A DNA stretch of 63,206 nt from an uncultured Oscillospiraceae bacterium (GTDB lineage: Bacteria > Bacillota > Clostridia > Oscillospirales > Oscillospiraceae): contig CAKTVL010000010.1 in assembly GCA_934623575.1 (NCBI GenBank), positions 1-63,206 on the forward strand, written 5' to 3'. The notes below the pieces were generated by a model, which searched no databases, was not told where the DNA came from, and saw nothing but the letters and a program-made list of their open reading frames with translations. Positions 1 through 8,279 of this stretch are shown piece by piece; within the stretch, counting starts at the first letter, position 1, and each line of letters begins with the position of its first letter. A program made the translations under genes and the position numbers.

Positions 1-75
1 AGGGGTGTCGCCAAGTGGTAAGGCAAGGGACTTTGACTCCCTCATCCGCTGGTTCGAGTCCAGCCATCCCTGCCA
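1..75 (+). tRNA. tRNA-Gln (anticodon TTG)
   Basis: The full cloverleaf fits: acceptor 1-7 pairs with 65-71, the discriminator is G72 and CCA is encoded at 73-75. The anticodon loop is 31-37 with TTG at 33-35. The window opens on the first base of the tRNA, so more tRNA genes may lie upstream. Confidence 0.95.
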
Positions 76-117
76 GACTGTTTCGGGCGGCATCGTCCTT
101 TTTATATGTGCATATCC

Positions 118-193
118 GCTTCGTTAGCTCAGTAGGTAGAGCACCTGCCTTTTAAGCAGGGTGTCTGGGGTTCGAATCCCCAACGAGGCACCA
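118..193 (+). tRNA. tRNA-Lys (anticodon TTT)
   Basis: Acceptor 118-124 pairs with 183-189 (one G-T wobble), discriminator A190, encoded CCA 191-193. The anticodon stem is 144-148/156-160 and the anticodon TTT lies at 151-153. It follows tRNA-Gln by 42 bases and is probably cotranscribed with it. Confidence 0.95.
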
Positions 194-225
194 AAAGAGA
201 GCCACCCAAAGGGTGGCTCTCTTTT
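193..225 (+). terminator. Intrinsic terminator of the tRNA unit
   Basis: A 15-bp inverted repeat (193-207 with 211-225, AAA loop) ends in TTTT directly behind the encoded CCA of tRNA-Lys, as expected for the end of the tRNA transcript. Confidence 0.85.
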
Positions 226-560
226 GGTGCTGCTGATTCTCGCTCCGCAAAAATCAGGGCCGCCGTTGGCGGCCTTTGATTGAACGCGCAAGGAAAACCC
301 GACAAAGGTTTCCCTTGCACACATTCCTTTCCTTGCGGTATGCGGGAGTACGGACAACAAAAGTGGTAAACAGCCACAAAAAAGACCTCATCCTGACGGA
401 TGAGGTCTTTTTTTGGTGCCTGCACTTACCACACCTTGCGCTAATCTGCCCCACGGTGCAGGCCTCATCACCTACTGATTTTGTCGGCATTTACAAAATT
501 ACAGTTTTTGGAGATTCGCTCTTTACATTCCCCCTTTCGGATGTATGATTATTCCATCAA
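226..560. other. Non-coding stretch behind the tRNAs with a second hairpin
   Basis: About 390 bases separate the tRNAs from potA. No reading frame here is credible. The segment holds a strong bidirectional terminator-like hairpin at 378-414 (16-bp stem flanked by A and T runs) and smaller GC-rich inverted repeats near 260-290 and 430-460. The composition and the hairpin density suggest a dispersed tRNA-linked repeat or the remains of a lost tRNA transcript end. This is an inference; only the hairpins are visible. Confidence 0.5.
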
Positions 561-620
561 CGCAGTATATACATAAATATTTCGGTGTATATATGAATAT
601 TCATTCACAAGGTGGCGTAT

Positions 621-1686
621 ATGGAACACAATATTATCGAGATCACCAATCTACACAAGAGCTTCGACCACACGGAGGTGGTCAAGGGCATCGACCTGCA
701 GGTCCGCCCCGGCGAGTTTCTGACGCTGCTGGGCCCCTCCGGCTGCGGCAAGACCACCACCCTGCGCATGATCGCCGGGTTCGAGGACGCCGACTGCGGC
801 AGCATCACCATCGACGGCCAGGACGTCACCGCCCTGCCCCCGTACAAGCGGGAGGTCAACACGATGTTCCAGAGCTACGCCCTGTTCCCGCTGATGAACG
901 TCTACGACAACGTGGCCTACGGCCTGACGGTGAAGCGCCTGCCTAAGGCGGAGATCCGCGAGAAGGTCACCTAGGCGCTGAAAACCGTGCAGCTGGAGGG
1001 TTTCGAAAAGCGGAGGATCAGCCAGATGTCCGGCGGGCAGAAGCAGCGGGTGGCCATTGCCCGGGCGCTGGTCAACGGCCCCAAGGTGCTGCTGCTGGAC
1101 GAGCCGCTGGGCGCGCTGGACTTCAAGCTGCGCAAGCAGATGCAGCTGGAGCTGAAGCGGCTGCAGAAGCAGCTGGGCATCACCTTCATCTATGTGACCC
1201 ACGACCAGGAGGAGGCCATGACCATGTCCGACCGCATCGCCGTCATGCGCGCCGGCGAGATCGAGCAGATCGACACCCCCTCCGCCATCTACAACACCCC
1301 CGCCACCCGCTTCGTGGCGGACTTCATCGGGGAATCCAACCTTCTGGAGGCCACGGCGGACAGCGCCCCTGTTGACGGCGTCTGTTCCTACAGCACCCCC
1401 CGCCGGAAGGGTGCTGGCCCAGGGCACCGGCACCGCCGGACAGAAGGTGTACCTGTGCGTGCGGCCTGAGGCCGTCAGCGCCTCCGCGCAGCCCGTTGGC
1501 GGCTTCGACGTCCCCGTCACCGTCACCGACAACATCTGCACCGGCAACATGGTCAAGACCATCGCCGCGGGCCGCGCCGGCCACGAGCTGCGCTTCTCCC
1601 GTCTGGTGGGCAGCGAGGGCTTCCCCTGCGGGCAGAAGCTGTACCTCCACTGGGATGCCGCCGCCTGCACCGTTATGGAAAAGTGA
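621..1686 (+). pseudogene. potA: Polyamine ABC transporter ATPase PotA-like, broken
   Basis: This would be the ATP-hydrolysing subunit of a spermidine/putrescine importer. Walker A (GPSGCGKT, residues 38-45), the signature MSGGQKQR and Walker B (VLLLDEP) are all present, followed by a TOBE-type C-terminal part. The chosen ATG has AAGGTGG eight bases upstream. Two lesions break it: an in-frame TAG at 972-974 where Gln is expected before Ala-Leu-Lys, and a +1 shift in the six-C run at 1396-1401; removing one C restores the continuous C-terminal frame ending at 1686. The TAG is a single C-to-T change. It heads the potABC cluster and both following genes are also damaged. Confidence 0.88.
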
Positions 1687-1697
1687 GTGGTGCGCCT

Positions 1698-2552
1698 ATG
1701 AAAAAGAAGCAAAAACGGCTGGCCGTGCTGGCCAGCGTAGGCCCCTACGCCGTGGAGACGCTGCTGCTGGTGGTGCTGCCCCTGCTGTATGTGTGCCTGA
1801 TGAGCATCATGACCCGGCCCTCCTACGGCGGCGTGGAGTTCACGGTGTCCTCCAACGGCTACAGCTCCCTGTTTGAAAAGGCGTATCTGGTGGCCATCTG
1901 AAACAGCGTGCGGATGTCGCTGCTGTCCACCATCATCCTGCTGGTGTCCTACCCCATGGCGTATATGCTCTCCCGGTGCAGCCGCCGCGTGGCATCCAAC
2001 CTCATCATTCTGATGATGATACCCTATTTCACCAACAGTCTGATCCGGCTGTACAGCTACATCACCCTGTTCAACACCCGGGGCATCCTCACCGATCTGC
2101 TCTCCAAGCTGGGCATGACCTAGAGCGCCGACTTCCTCTACACCGAGGGCGCGGTGATCCTGGGCCTGGTGTATGTGTGCATCCCCTACGCGGTGCTGCC
2201 CATGTACTCCTCCATCGAGCGGCTGGACAAGGCGCTGGTCGAGGCCTCCTACGACCTGGGCGCCAGCCGTGCCCGCACCTTCTTCAAGGTGACGCTGCCC
2301 ATGACCATGCCCGGCGTCTACGCCGCCGCCATCATCTCCTTCGTGCCGTCCATCGGCAATTACTTCGTGGCGGACGTGCTGGGCGGCAGCAAGACGCTGC
2401 TGATCGGCAACCTGATCAAAAACCAGTTCATGTCCTCCCGCAACTGGCCCCTGGGCAGCGCCCTGTCGGTGTTCCTCATCGTGGGCACCATGATCTTCGT
2501 ATACCTGTACGCCCGCATCAGCAAGGCCGACGCCATGGAGGACGCCCTATGA
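1698..2552 (+). pseudogene. potB: Polyamine ABC permease PotB-like, two nonsense codons
   Basis: Read through, this is a 284-residue inner-membrane permease of the MalF/PotB type, of normal length, with the conserved EAA loop (EASYDLGASRARTF) before the last helices. Two in-frame stops interrupt it: TGA at 1899-1901 where Trp is expected (VAI-stop-NSVRMS) and TAG at 2121-2123 where Gln would fit. Both are single transitions from the likely ancestral codon. The ATG lies 11 bases behind the potA end and potC starts four bases before its stop (ATGA overlap), so the operon layout survives although the product cannot be made intact. Confidence 0.88.
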
Positions 2553-3286
2553 AAAAGAAAACCTTCGCCGACAGGCTGGGCGTTATCTACGCCGTGCTGC
2601 TGTTCGCCTTCATCTACCTGCCCACCGTCATCATGGCGGTGTACTCCTTCAACCAGCAGCCCAGCAACAAGTGGTGGACGGGCTTTACCACCGAGTGGTA
2701 CGGCAAGCTGTTCCAGGACGCCCATCTGTGGCAGACCTTCGGCCTGTCTCTGAAGATCTCGCTGGTGTCCACCGCCATCGTGGTGGTCATCGGCACCCTG
2801 GGCGCCATGGGCCTGAGCCGCTACAGGTTCTTCGGCCGCAACGCGCTGACCTACTCGGTCTACCTGCCCATGATCGTCCCCGGCGTGGTGTTCGCCGTCC
2901 CCATTATGGCGCTGCTGGTGCTGATGGGCCTGAAAAAGGGCTTCTGGGCGGTGGTGCTGGGCAATGTGATCCTCATGCTGCCCTACATGATCCTCACCGT
3001 GCGCACCCGCTTCCTGGGGCTGGACCGCTCTGTGGAGGAGGCCAGCATGGACCTGGGTGCCAGCGGGCTGGAGACTTTCTTCCGCATCACCCTGCCCTCC
3101 ATCGCCCCCGGCATCTTCACCGGCGCGCTGCTGAGCTTCGCCCTGACGCTGGCCTACGGCGGCAGCGACATCTACAAGGGCTGGATGAAAAACAAGAAAA
3201 GCGCCATGGTATCCTGCAACGACGGCTTCCGCCCGGTGAGCTTCTACATCGAGACGCTGGACGAGGAAGCGTCGGACTGGTTCTGA
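2549..3286 (+). pseudogene. potC: Polyamine ABC permease PotC-like with replaced C-terminus
   Basis: The open frame of 245 codons is typical PotC to about residue 200, with an intact EAA loop (EEASMDLGASGLETF). After LLSFALTL the family normally continues with a last transmembrane region; here the sequence turns into a soluble, unrelated tail (AYGGSDIYKGW... to EEASDWF). The 3' part of potC seems deleted and joined to other DNA. No potD-type binding protein follows; a terminator comes 22 bases later. The frame is open, so a product could be made, but its partner subunits are broken. Confidence 0.75.
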
Positions 3287-3307
3287 CCGCCGCGCACACA
3301 AGCAAGC

Positions 3308-3338
3308 AAAAAGGAGAGGCGAAATGCCTCTCCTTTTT
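3308..3338. terminator. Bidirectional terminator between potC and cca
   Basis: A 13-bp stem (3308-3320 with 3326-3338) has A residues on one side and T residues on the other, so it can end the plus-strand pot transcript and the convergent cca transcript. Confidence 0.85.
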
Positions 3339-4650
3339 ATTTGTGATTTTCCCGCGCCAGCGCCAGCAGCGTCTCCCGGTCGTTCTCCGCGCCGTCCAGC
3401 ACCGCTTCCAGCAGGGCGTGCAGCCCGTCGCCGATCTCCCGGCCCCGCAGCCCCAGGGTCATCATGTCCCGGCCGTCTACCGCCAGATCCTTCAGGGAAA
3501 AGCACTGTTTCCTGGCCTCCAGCGCATTCAGGATGTCCTCCGCCTGCTGGATGTCCGCCAGGCGGCCCCGGTCCTCCGGGCTCTGGGCGGCGTTGTCCGC
3601 CCGCTTGACGTCCAGCAGCTGCCGGAAGGTCTCCTCCCCCAGCTGCGATACCGCCCGGGCGATGGCCCTCTCCGTCCGGGCGATGTCCCGGTCGTGCCAG
3701 CGCACCAGCGTCACCACCCGCTCCGCGGTGCGGTTGTCCATCCGCAGTCGGCGGCACACGGTCTCCGCCAGCTCCACCGAGACGGCCGGGTGGCCGTAAA
3801 AATGCCCCACCCCCGCCGCGTCCCGGGTGAAGCAGGCGGGCTTGCCCACGTCGTGCAGCAGCATAGCCCAGCGCAGGACGTGCTCCGCCGGGGCGGCAGC
3901 CACCGCGTGGGCCGTGTGGCCCCACACGTCGTAGATATGGTGCCGGTTGTGCTGGTCAAAGCCCACGCAGGGCAGCACCTCCGGCAAAAACACCCCCAGC
4001 ACCTCCGGATAGTCCAGCAGCACCGGCAGCACATGGCCGCCGCACAGCAGCTTGTCCATCTCCGTCCGGATGCGCTCCGGCGCGATATACGTCAGCAGCG
4101 CCGCCGTCTCCCGCAACGCCGCGGCGGTCCTCTCCTCGATGGCAAAGCCCAGCACCGCGGAGAACCGCAGCGTCCGCAGGATGCGCAGCGCGTCCTCCTG
4201 AAACCGCCGTTCCGGTTCTCCCACGCACCGCAGGATGCCCGCCTTCAGGTCCTCCCGCCCGCCGTACAGGTCGGTGATCTCCCCCCGCCGGTCCATGGCC
4301 ATGGCGTTCACCGTCAGGTCCCGGCGGCACAGGTCGTCCTCCAGCCGGTGGGAAAACGTCACCGTGTCCGGCCGCCGGTGGTCGGTGTAGTCCCCGTCCG
4401 CGCGGAACGTGGTCACCTCTATGGCCATCTCCCCCGCCCGGACGGTCACCGTCCCGTGCTTCAGCCCCGTGGGGATGGCATACCCCGCAAACAGCGAGAG
4501 CACCTGCTCCGGCCGGGCGGCAGTGGTCACGTCCCAGTCCCCCGGCACGCGGCCCAGCAGCGTGTCCCGCACGCAGCCGCCCACGGCGAAGGCATCGAAT
4601 CCCGCGTTCTCCAGCCGTTCCAGCACATATTCCACCGGCTGCGGCAGCAT
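3337..4650 (-). CDS. cca: CCA-adding tRNA nucleotidyltransferase
   Basis: This 437-residue enzyme builds or repairs the 3' CCA of tRNAs. The class II nucleotidyltransferase head is clear: GGCVRD at residues 24-29, the metal-binding DWD at 38-40, and RRDLTVNAMA. The RNA-binding segment RFQEDALRILRTLRF follows, and an HD domain (LLHDVGKP, HD at about 266) forms the C-terminal half, as in HD-type bacterial CCA enzymes. The ATG at 4650 is chosen because the family alignment begins there and AGGGGG lies about eight bases upstream; the frame is open further upstream without homology. It converges on the broken pot operon. Confidence 0.93.
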   Translation of the reverse strand: MLPQPVEYVLERLENAGFDAFAVGGCVRDTLLGRVPGDWDVTTAARPEQVLSLFAGYAIPTGLKHGTVTVRAGEMAIEVTTFRADGDYTDHRRPDTVTFSHRLEDDLCRRDLTVNAMAMDRRGEITDLYGGREDLKAGILRCVGEPERRFQEDALRILRTLRFSAVLGFAIEERTAAALRETAALLTYIAPERIRTEMDKLLCGGHVLPVLLDYPEVLGVFLPEVLPCVGFDQHNRHHIYDVWGHTAHAVAAAPAEHVLRWAMLLHDVGKPACFTRDAAGVGHFYGHPAVSVELAETVCRRLRMDNRTAERVVTLVRWHDRDIARTERAIARAVSQLGEETFRQLLDVKRADNAAQSPEDRGRLADIQQAEDILNALEARKQCFSLKDLAVDGRDMMTLGLRGREIGDGLHALLEAVLDGAENDRETLLALARENHK

Positions 4651-4710
4651 GGCCACGCCCCCTCTCGTCACACTTCGTCCTCCGCCGCCAAATACCGGCA
4701 AAAAAGCCGG

Positions 4711-4739
4711 TTGCACCGGCGGAAAGCTTGTATTATAAT
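4711..4739 (+). promoter_or_regulatory. Sigma-A promoter of murC
   Basis: TTGCAC at 4711-4716 and a perfect TATAAT at 4734-4739 are 17 bp apart, about 40 bases before the murC start. It is divergent to cca. Confidence 0.85.
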
Positions 4740-4780
4740 AATACGGTAATTTTTCAGCTCCTGTCAAGGAGGTAGCGACA

Positions 4781-6175
4781 ATGTTTCATCCTATCGAGAA
4801 CTTCCACAAGTATATCCACCCCGGCAAGCGCGTCCATCTGGCGGGCATCGGCGGCGTCAGCATGTGCGCCCTGGCCGAGGTACTGCAGGGCATGGGCGTC
4901 ACCGTCCAGGGCTCTGACATGGCCGACAGCGCCACGGTGCAGCATCTGCGCGCCGTGGGCATCCCCGTGGCCATCGGCCACTCGGCGGAGAACCTGAAGG
5001 GCTGCGACGCGGTGATCCGCACCGCCGCCATTCACGACAGCAACCCCGAGATCGCCGGGGCCGTGGCCCGGGGCATCCCGGTCTATGAGCGCGCCCAGGC
5101 CTGGGGCGCCATCATGCAGGGCTACCGCAACGCCCTGTGCGTCTCCGGCACCCACGGCAAGACCACCACCACCTCCATGGCCACCCACATCTTCATGGCG
5201 GCCCAGGCGGATCCCACGGTGATGATCGGCGGCACGCTGCCGCTGCTCCACTCCGGCTACCGGGTGGGCAAGGGCGACACCATCATTCTGGAGAGCTGCG
5301 AATACTGCAACTCCTTCCTGAATTTCTTCCCCACCGTGGCGGTGATCCTCAACGTCCACGCCGACCATCTGGACTTTTTCAAGGATCTGTCGGACATCGA
5401 GCACTCCTTCCACGACTTCGCCGCCCTGGTGCCCGAGCGGGGCTACGTCATCGCCAATGCCGACGATGAGGGAGCCCGCGAGGCCGTCAAGGGCCTCTCC
5501 CACCCGGTGTTCACCTTCAGCGTCCGGGACCGCAGCGCCGACTGCTACGCCGACAACGTCTCCTTCTTCGACGGCTACGGCGACTTTGACGTGGTCATCC
5601 ACGGCCTGACCTACGCCCACGTCTCCCTCCACGTCCCCGGCGCCCACAACATCTCCAACGCGCTGGCCGCCGCCGCTGCCGCCTATGTGCTGGGCATCCC
5701 CGGCGAGGCCGTGACCGCCGGTCTGGCCGCCTTTACCGGCGCGGGCCGCCGCTTTGAGCACAAGGGCACCTTCCGGGGCGCCGAGGTCTACGACGACTAC
5801 GCCCACCACCCCGACGAGGTGCAGGCGCTGCTGAACGCCGTGCGTCCCCTGCCCCACAAGCGGCTGATCCTGGCCTTCCAGCCCCACACCTACACCCGCA
5901 CCGCCGCCCTATTCGACGATTTTGTCAATGTCCTGCGGCAGGCGGACCGCGTGGTGCTGGCGGAGATCTACGCCGCCCGGGAGACCAACGAGCTTGGCAT
6001 CTCCTCCCGGGACCTGGCCGCCCAGATCCCCCACGCCGTCTACTGCTCCACCCTGGAGCAGGTGGCCGACCAGCTGGAAAGGCTGGCCCAGCCCGGCGAC
6101 ATGCTCATCACCGTGGGCGCCGGCGACATCTACCGCGCCGGCGAACTGCTGCTGAAGCGAGGTGACGCTCAATGA
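4781..6175 (+). CDS. murC: UDP-N-acetylmuramate--L-alanine ligase
   Basis: MurC adds L-alanine to UDP-MurNAc with ATP, the first step of the peptidoglycan stem peptide, in the cytoplasm. The 464-residue length is standard. The Rossmann start (GIGGVSMCALAEVL), the ATP loop SGTHGKTTT, ESCEYCNSFL, and the C-terminal Mur ligase motif HHPDEV with FQPHTYTRT are visible. CAAGGAGGT ten bases before the ATG fixes the start. The stop overlaps the next gene by four bases (ATGA), so the two are translationally coupled. Confidence 0.96.
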   Translation: MFHPIENFHKYIHPGKRVHLAGIGGVSMCALAEVLQGMGVTVQGSDMADSATVQHLRAVGIPVAIGHSAENLKGCDAVIRTAAIHDSNPEIAGAVARGIPVYERAQAWGAIMQGYRNALCVSGTHGKTTTTSMATHIFMAAQADPTVMIGGTLPLLHSGYRVGKGDTIILESCEYCNSFLNFFPTVAVILNVHADHLDFFKDLSDIEHSFHDFAALVPERGYVIANADDEGAREAVKGLSHPVFTFSVRDRSADCYADNVSFFDGYGDFDVVIHGLTYAHVSLHVPGAHNISNALAAAAAAYVLGIPGEAVTAGLAAFTGAGRRFEHKGTFRGAEVYDDYAHHPDEVQALLNAVRPLPHKRLILAFQPHTYTRTAALFDDFVNVLRQADRVVLAEIYAARETNELGISSRDLAAQIPHAVYCSTLEQVADQLERLAQPGDMLITVGAGDIYRAGELLLKRGDAQ

Positions 6176-6708
6176 CCATCTCCCCCGTGTACCACGGCGC
6201 GCCCGCCGAACTACGCCCGGAGCCGGAGCACTCCTGCTACGACGCGCTGGACGCCCTGGGCATCGAATACAGCCGCGTGGACCACGACGCCGCCTTCACC
6301 ATGGAGGACTGCGCATCCATCTCCGCGGCGCTGGGCGCGGACGTCTGCAAGAATCTGGTGCTGACGCCCCGGAATAAGTCCGCCTTCTATCTGCTGTGCC
6401 TGCCCGGCGACAAGGCCTTTGTCACCAAGGACTTCTCCAAACAGATCGGCTCCTCCCGGCTGAGCTTCGCCTCCCACGAGGACATGGAGTCCCTGCTGCA
6501 CACCGCCCCCGGCTCTGCCTCCATCCTGGGCCTGCTGTTCGACACGGAGCACCGCGTCACCCTGGCGCTGGACCGCGCCGTGGCCGAGAGCGAGTGGTTC
6601 GGCTGCCACCCCTGCCGCAACACCAGCACCCTGAAGCTGCGCACCGCCGACGTGCTGCATAGGCTGCTGCCCCACACCGGCCACACGCCTATTATCGTCG
6701 ATTTGTGA
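6172..6708 (+). CDS. prdX: YbaK/ProX-type aminoacyl-tRNA deacylase
   Basis: The 178-residue protein matches the single-domain Ala-tRNA(Pro)/YbaK deacylases that clear mischarged tRNAs in trans. The family pattern is visible: a thioester-like substrate pocket region with CKNLVLTPRNKSAFYLLCLPGDK, then GSSRLSFAS and an internal FGCHPCRNTSTLKL block. Its ATG overlaps the murC stop. The reason for coupling to cell-wall synthesis is not apparent. Substrate specificity cannot be read from the sequence; the symbol follows the closest named family. Confidence 0.85.
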   Translation: MTISPVYHGAPAELRPEPEHSCYDALDALGIEYSRVDHDAAFTMEDCASISAALGADVCKNLVLTPRNKSAFYLLCLPGDKAFVTKDFSKQIGSSRLSFASHEDMESLLHTAPGSASILGLLFDTEHRVTLALDRAVAESEWFGCHPCRNTSTLKLRTADVLHRLLPHTGHTPIIVDL

Positions 6709-6748
6709 AAAAGCATCGCCTGCCGCAGAGCCGCAGGCGATGCTTTTT
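6708..6748 (+). terminator. Terminator behind the deacylase gene
   Basis: A 16-bp stem (6708-6723 with 6733-6748) ends in TTTTT immediately behind the stop codon. Confidence 0.88.
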
Positions 6749-6768
6749 GCAGCTTTCACAAATTCTTC

Positions 6769-6797
6769 TTGCATTCGGTAACGTTTTCGGTTATACT
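6769..6797 (+). promoter_or_regulatory. Promoter of the MsmX-like ATPase with LacI-type operator
   Basis: TTGCAT (6769-6774) and TATACT (6792-6797) are 17 bp apart. The spacer is occupied by CGGTAACGTTTTCG (6776-6789), which matches the two operator copies in front of the lacI-family gene (11730-11755). A repressor bound here would sit between -35 and -10. Confidence 0.75.
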
Positions 6798-6974
6798 GTC
6801 CGTATTCCCACCGGCCCGCGGCACTCCACTTCATGCCGCCGGACGGCAAAAGATAAGGAGGAATACCCGCTGTGGCTGGCGGTGCGGCAGTGTGGAGACC
6901 TGTCGTAAGGCACTGAGGGCAATGCCCGTGCGAGGCCGTCTTTTGCGGAGGCAGGACGGTTACAGCCAAGACGT
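6798..6974 (+). other. Long structured leader of the MsmX-like gene with a possible 14-codon uORF
   Basis: The transcript would carry about 170 untranslated bases. AAGGAGGA at 6855-6862 is not near the ATPase start but stands 9 bases before a GTG that opens a 14-codon frame (6872-6916). Two short inverted repeats follow (GGCA..TGCC near 6909-6926 and GCCGTC..GACGGT near 6936-6961). The ATPase ATG itself has no good ribosome site close by. Whether this is a leader peptide or a relic cannot be decided from the sequence. Confidence 0.4.
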
Positions 6975-8150
6975 ATGGCAAAGGTCATTCTGAAGGACCT
7001 GAAGAAGGTCTACCCCAACACCGAAAAGAAAAAGAAAGCAAAGAAGGGCGAGGAGCCCCAGGAGAAGAAGAGCAATCTTCAGATCACCGACGAGGGCGTT
7101 GTGGCTGTCCAGCAGTTCAGCCTGGAGATCGCGGATCAGGAGTTCATCGTGCTGGTAGGCCCCTCCGGCTGCGGCAAGTCCACCACCCTGCGTATGATCG
7201 CCGGTCTGGAGGACATCACCTCCGGCGAGCTGTGGATCGGCGACAAGCTGATGAACGACGTGGAGCCCAAGGACCGGGATATCGCCATGGTGTTCCAGAA
7301 CTACGCCCTGTACCCCCACATGACCGTGTATGAGAACATGGCCTTCTCCCTGAAGCTGAAGAAGGTCCCCAAGGACGAGATCGACAAGAAGGTCCGTCAG
7401 GCCGCGGAGATCCTGGACATCACCCAGTACCTCGACCGCAAGCCCAAGGCCCTGTCCGGCGGCCAGCGCCAGCGTGTGGCCATCGGCCGCGCCATCGTCC
7501 GCGACCCCGCCGTGTTCCTGATGGATGAGCCTCTGTCCAATCTGGACGCCAAGCTGCGCAACCAGATGCGCGCCGAGATCATCAAGCTGCGCCAGCGCAT
7601 CAACACCACGTTTATCTACGTCACCCACGACCAGACCGAGGCCATGACGCTGGGCGACCGCATCGTCATCATGAAGGACGGCTTTATCCAGCAGATCGGC
7701 ACGCCGCAGGAGGTGTTCGACCACCCGGCCAACCTGTTCGTGGCGGGCTTCATCGGCACGCCGCAGATGAACTTCTTCGATGCGAAGCTGGTGAAGAACG
7801 GCGACGGCAAATACGCCGTGTCCATCGACGGCATCAACGTGGAGCTGTCCGAGGATAAGCAGGCCCGGCTCAGCGCCAAAAATATACCGGAACAGGACGT
7901 GACGCTGGGCGTTCGCCCCGATCACATCATGCTCTGCGCCGACGGCGTCAAGGGCACTGTGGACGTCAGCGAGCTGATGGGCTCCTCTGTGCATCTGCAC
8001 ATCTCCACCCATGACCACGACGTGGTGGTCATCGTCCCCACCAACGGCAACGCCGCCCACTTCCCCATGGGCAGTGAGGTCAACATGATCTTCGGCGGCA
8101 ACGTCGCTCATGTGTTCAGCAAGGAGACGGAAAAGAACCTGGAGTGGTAA
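6975..8150 (+). CDS. msmX: MsmX/UgpC-type sugar ABC transporter ATPase
   Basis: This 391-residue ATPase powers CUT1-family sugar importers on the cytoplasmic face. Walker A GPSGCGKST (about 62-70), Q-loop FQNYALYP, signature LSGGQRQR, Walker B VFLMDEP and the H-loop THDQTEA are intact; a TOBE/MalK regulatory part (GVRPDHI) follows. A lysine/glutamate-rich insert at about 17-38 lies before the Walker A strand, as seen in other clostridial members. The maltodextrin operon at 11813-17715 lacks an ATPase gene, and both promoters share an operator, so this is very probably its energy subunit; MsmX proteins often serve several importers. Confidence 0.92.
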   Translation: MAKVILKDLKKVYPNTEKKKKAKKGEEPQEKKSNLQITDEGVVAVQQFSLEIADQEFIVLVGPSGCGKSTTLRMIAGLEDITSGELWIGDKLMNDVEPKDRDIAMVFQNYALYPHMTVYENMAFSLKLKKVPKDEIDKKVRQAAEILDITQYLDRKPKALSGGQRQRVAIGRAIVRDPAVFLMDEPLSNLDAKLRNQMRAEIIKLRQRINTTFIYVTHDQTEAMTLGDRIVIMKDGFIQQIGTPQEVFDHPANLFVAGFIGTPQMNFFDAKLVKNGDGKYAVSIDGINVELSEDKQARLSAKNIPEQDVTLGVRPDHIMLCADGVKGTVDVSELMGSSVHLHISTHDHDVVVIVPTNGNAAHFPMGSEVNMIFGGNVAHVFSKETEKNLEW

Positions 8151-8163
8151 CACCCTCATATAG

Positions 8164-8195
8164 AAGGACAGCGCCCCGCATGGGGCGCTGTCCTT
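8164..8195 (+). terminator. Terminator behind the ATPase gene
   Basis: A 14-bp GC-rich stem (AAGGACAGCGCCCC with its complement) followed by TTT lies 14 bases behind the stop codon. Confidence 0.85.
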
Positions 8196-8241
8196 TCGTT
8201 TGCAGGGGCCGACGTCCTGCCGTGGCGATCCGTCCCCCGAC

Positions 8242-8273
8242 AAAAAAGAAATCCCTTTCGGGATTTCTTTTTT
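8242..8273 (-). terminator. Terminator of the GLUG surface protein gene
   Basis: A 14-bp stem (8242-8255 with 8260-8273) with A and T runs on both flanks lies seven bases behind the minus-strand stop codon; it could work in both directions. Confidence 0.85.
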
Positions 8274-8279
8274 GCGTTC

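Noticed and set aside
276..548. 90-codon frame behind the tRNAs
   Set aside because: It runs through a terminator hairpin, has no ribosome site and no protein-like composition; the overlapping minus frames translate the tRNA-Lys gene.
621..2552. Recoding of TAG/TGA as sense codons in the pot genes
   Set aside because: Neighbouring intact genes use TGA, TAA and TAG as ordinary stops, and potA also has a frameshift. Ordinary decay explains all lesions.
2360..3925. Long antisense frames such as this 521-codon one
   Set aside because: High GC content gives long open frames opposite real genes. They cross terminators and have low-complexity Gly/Arg/His-rich products.
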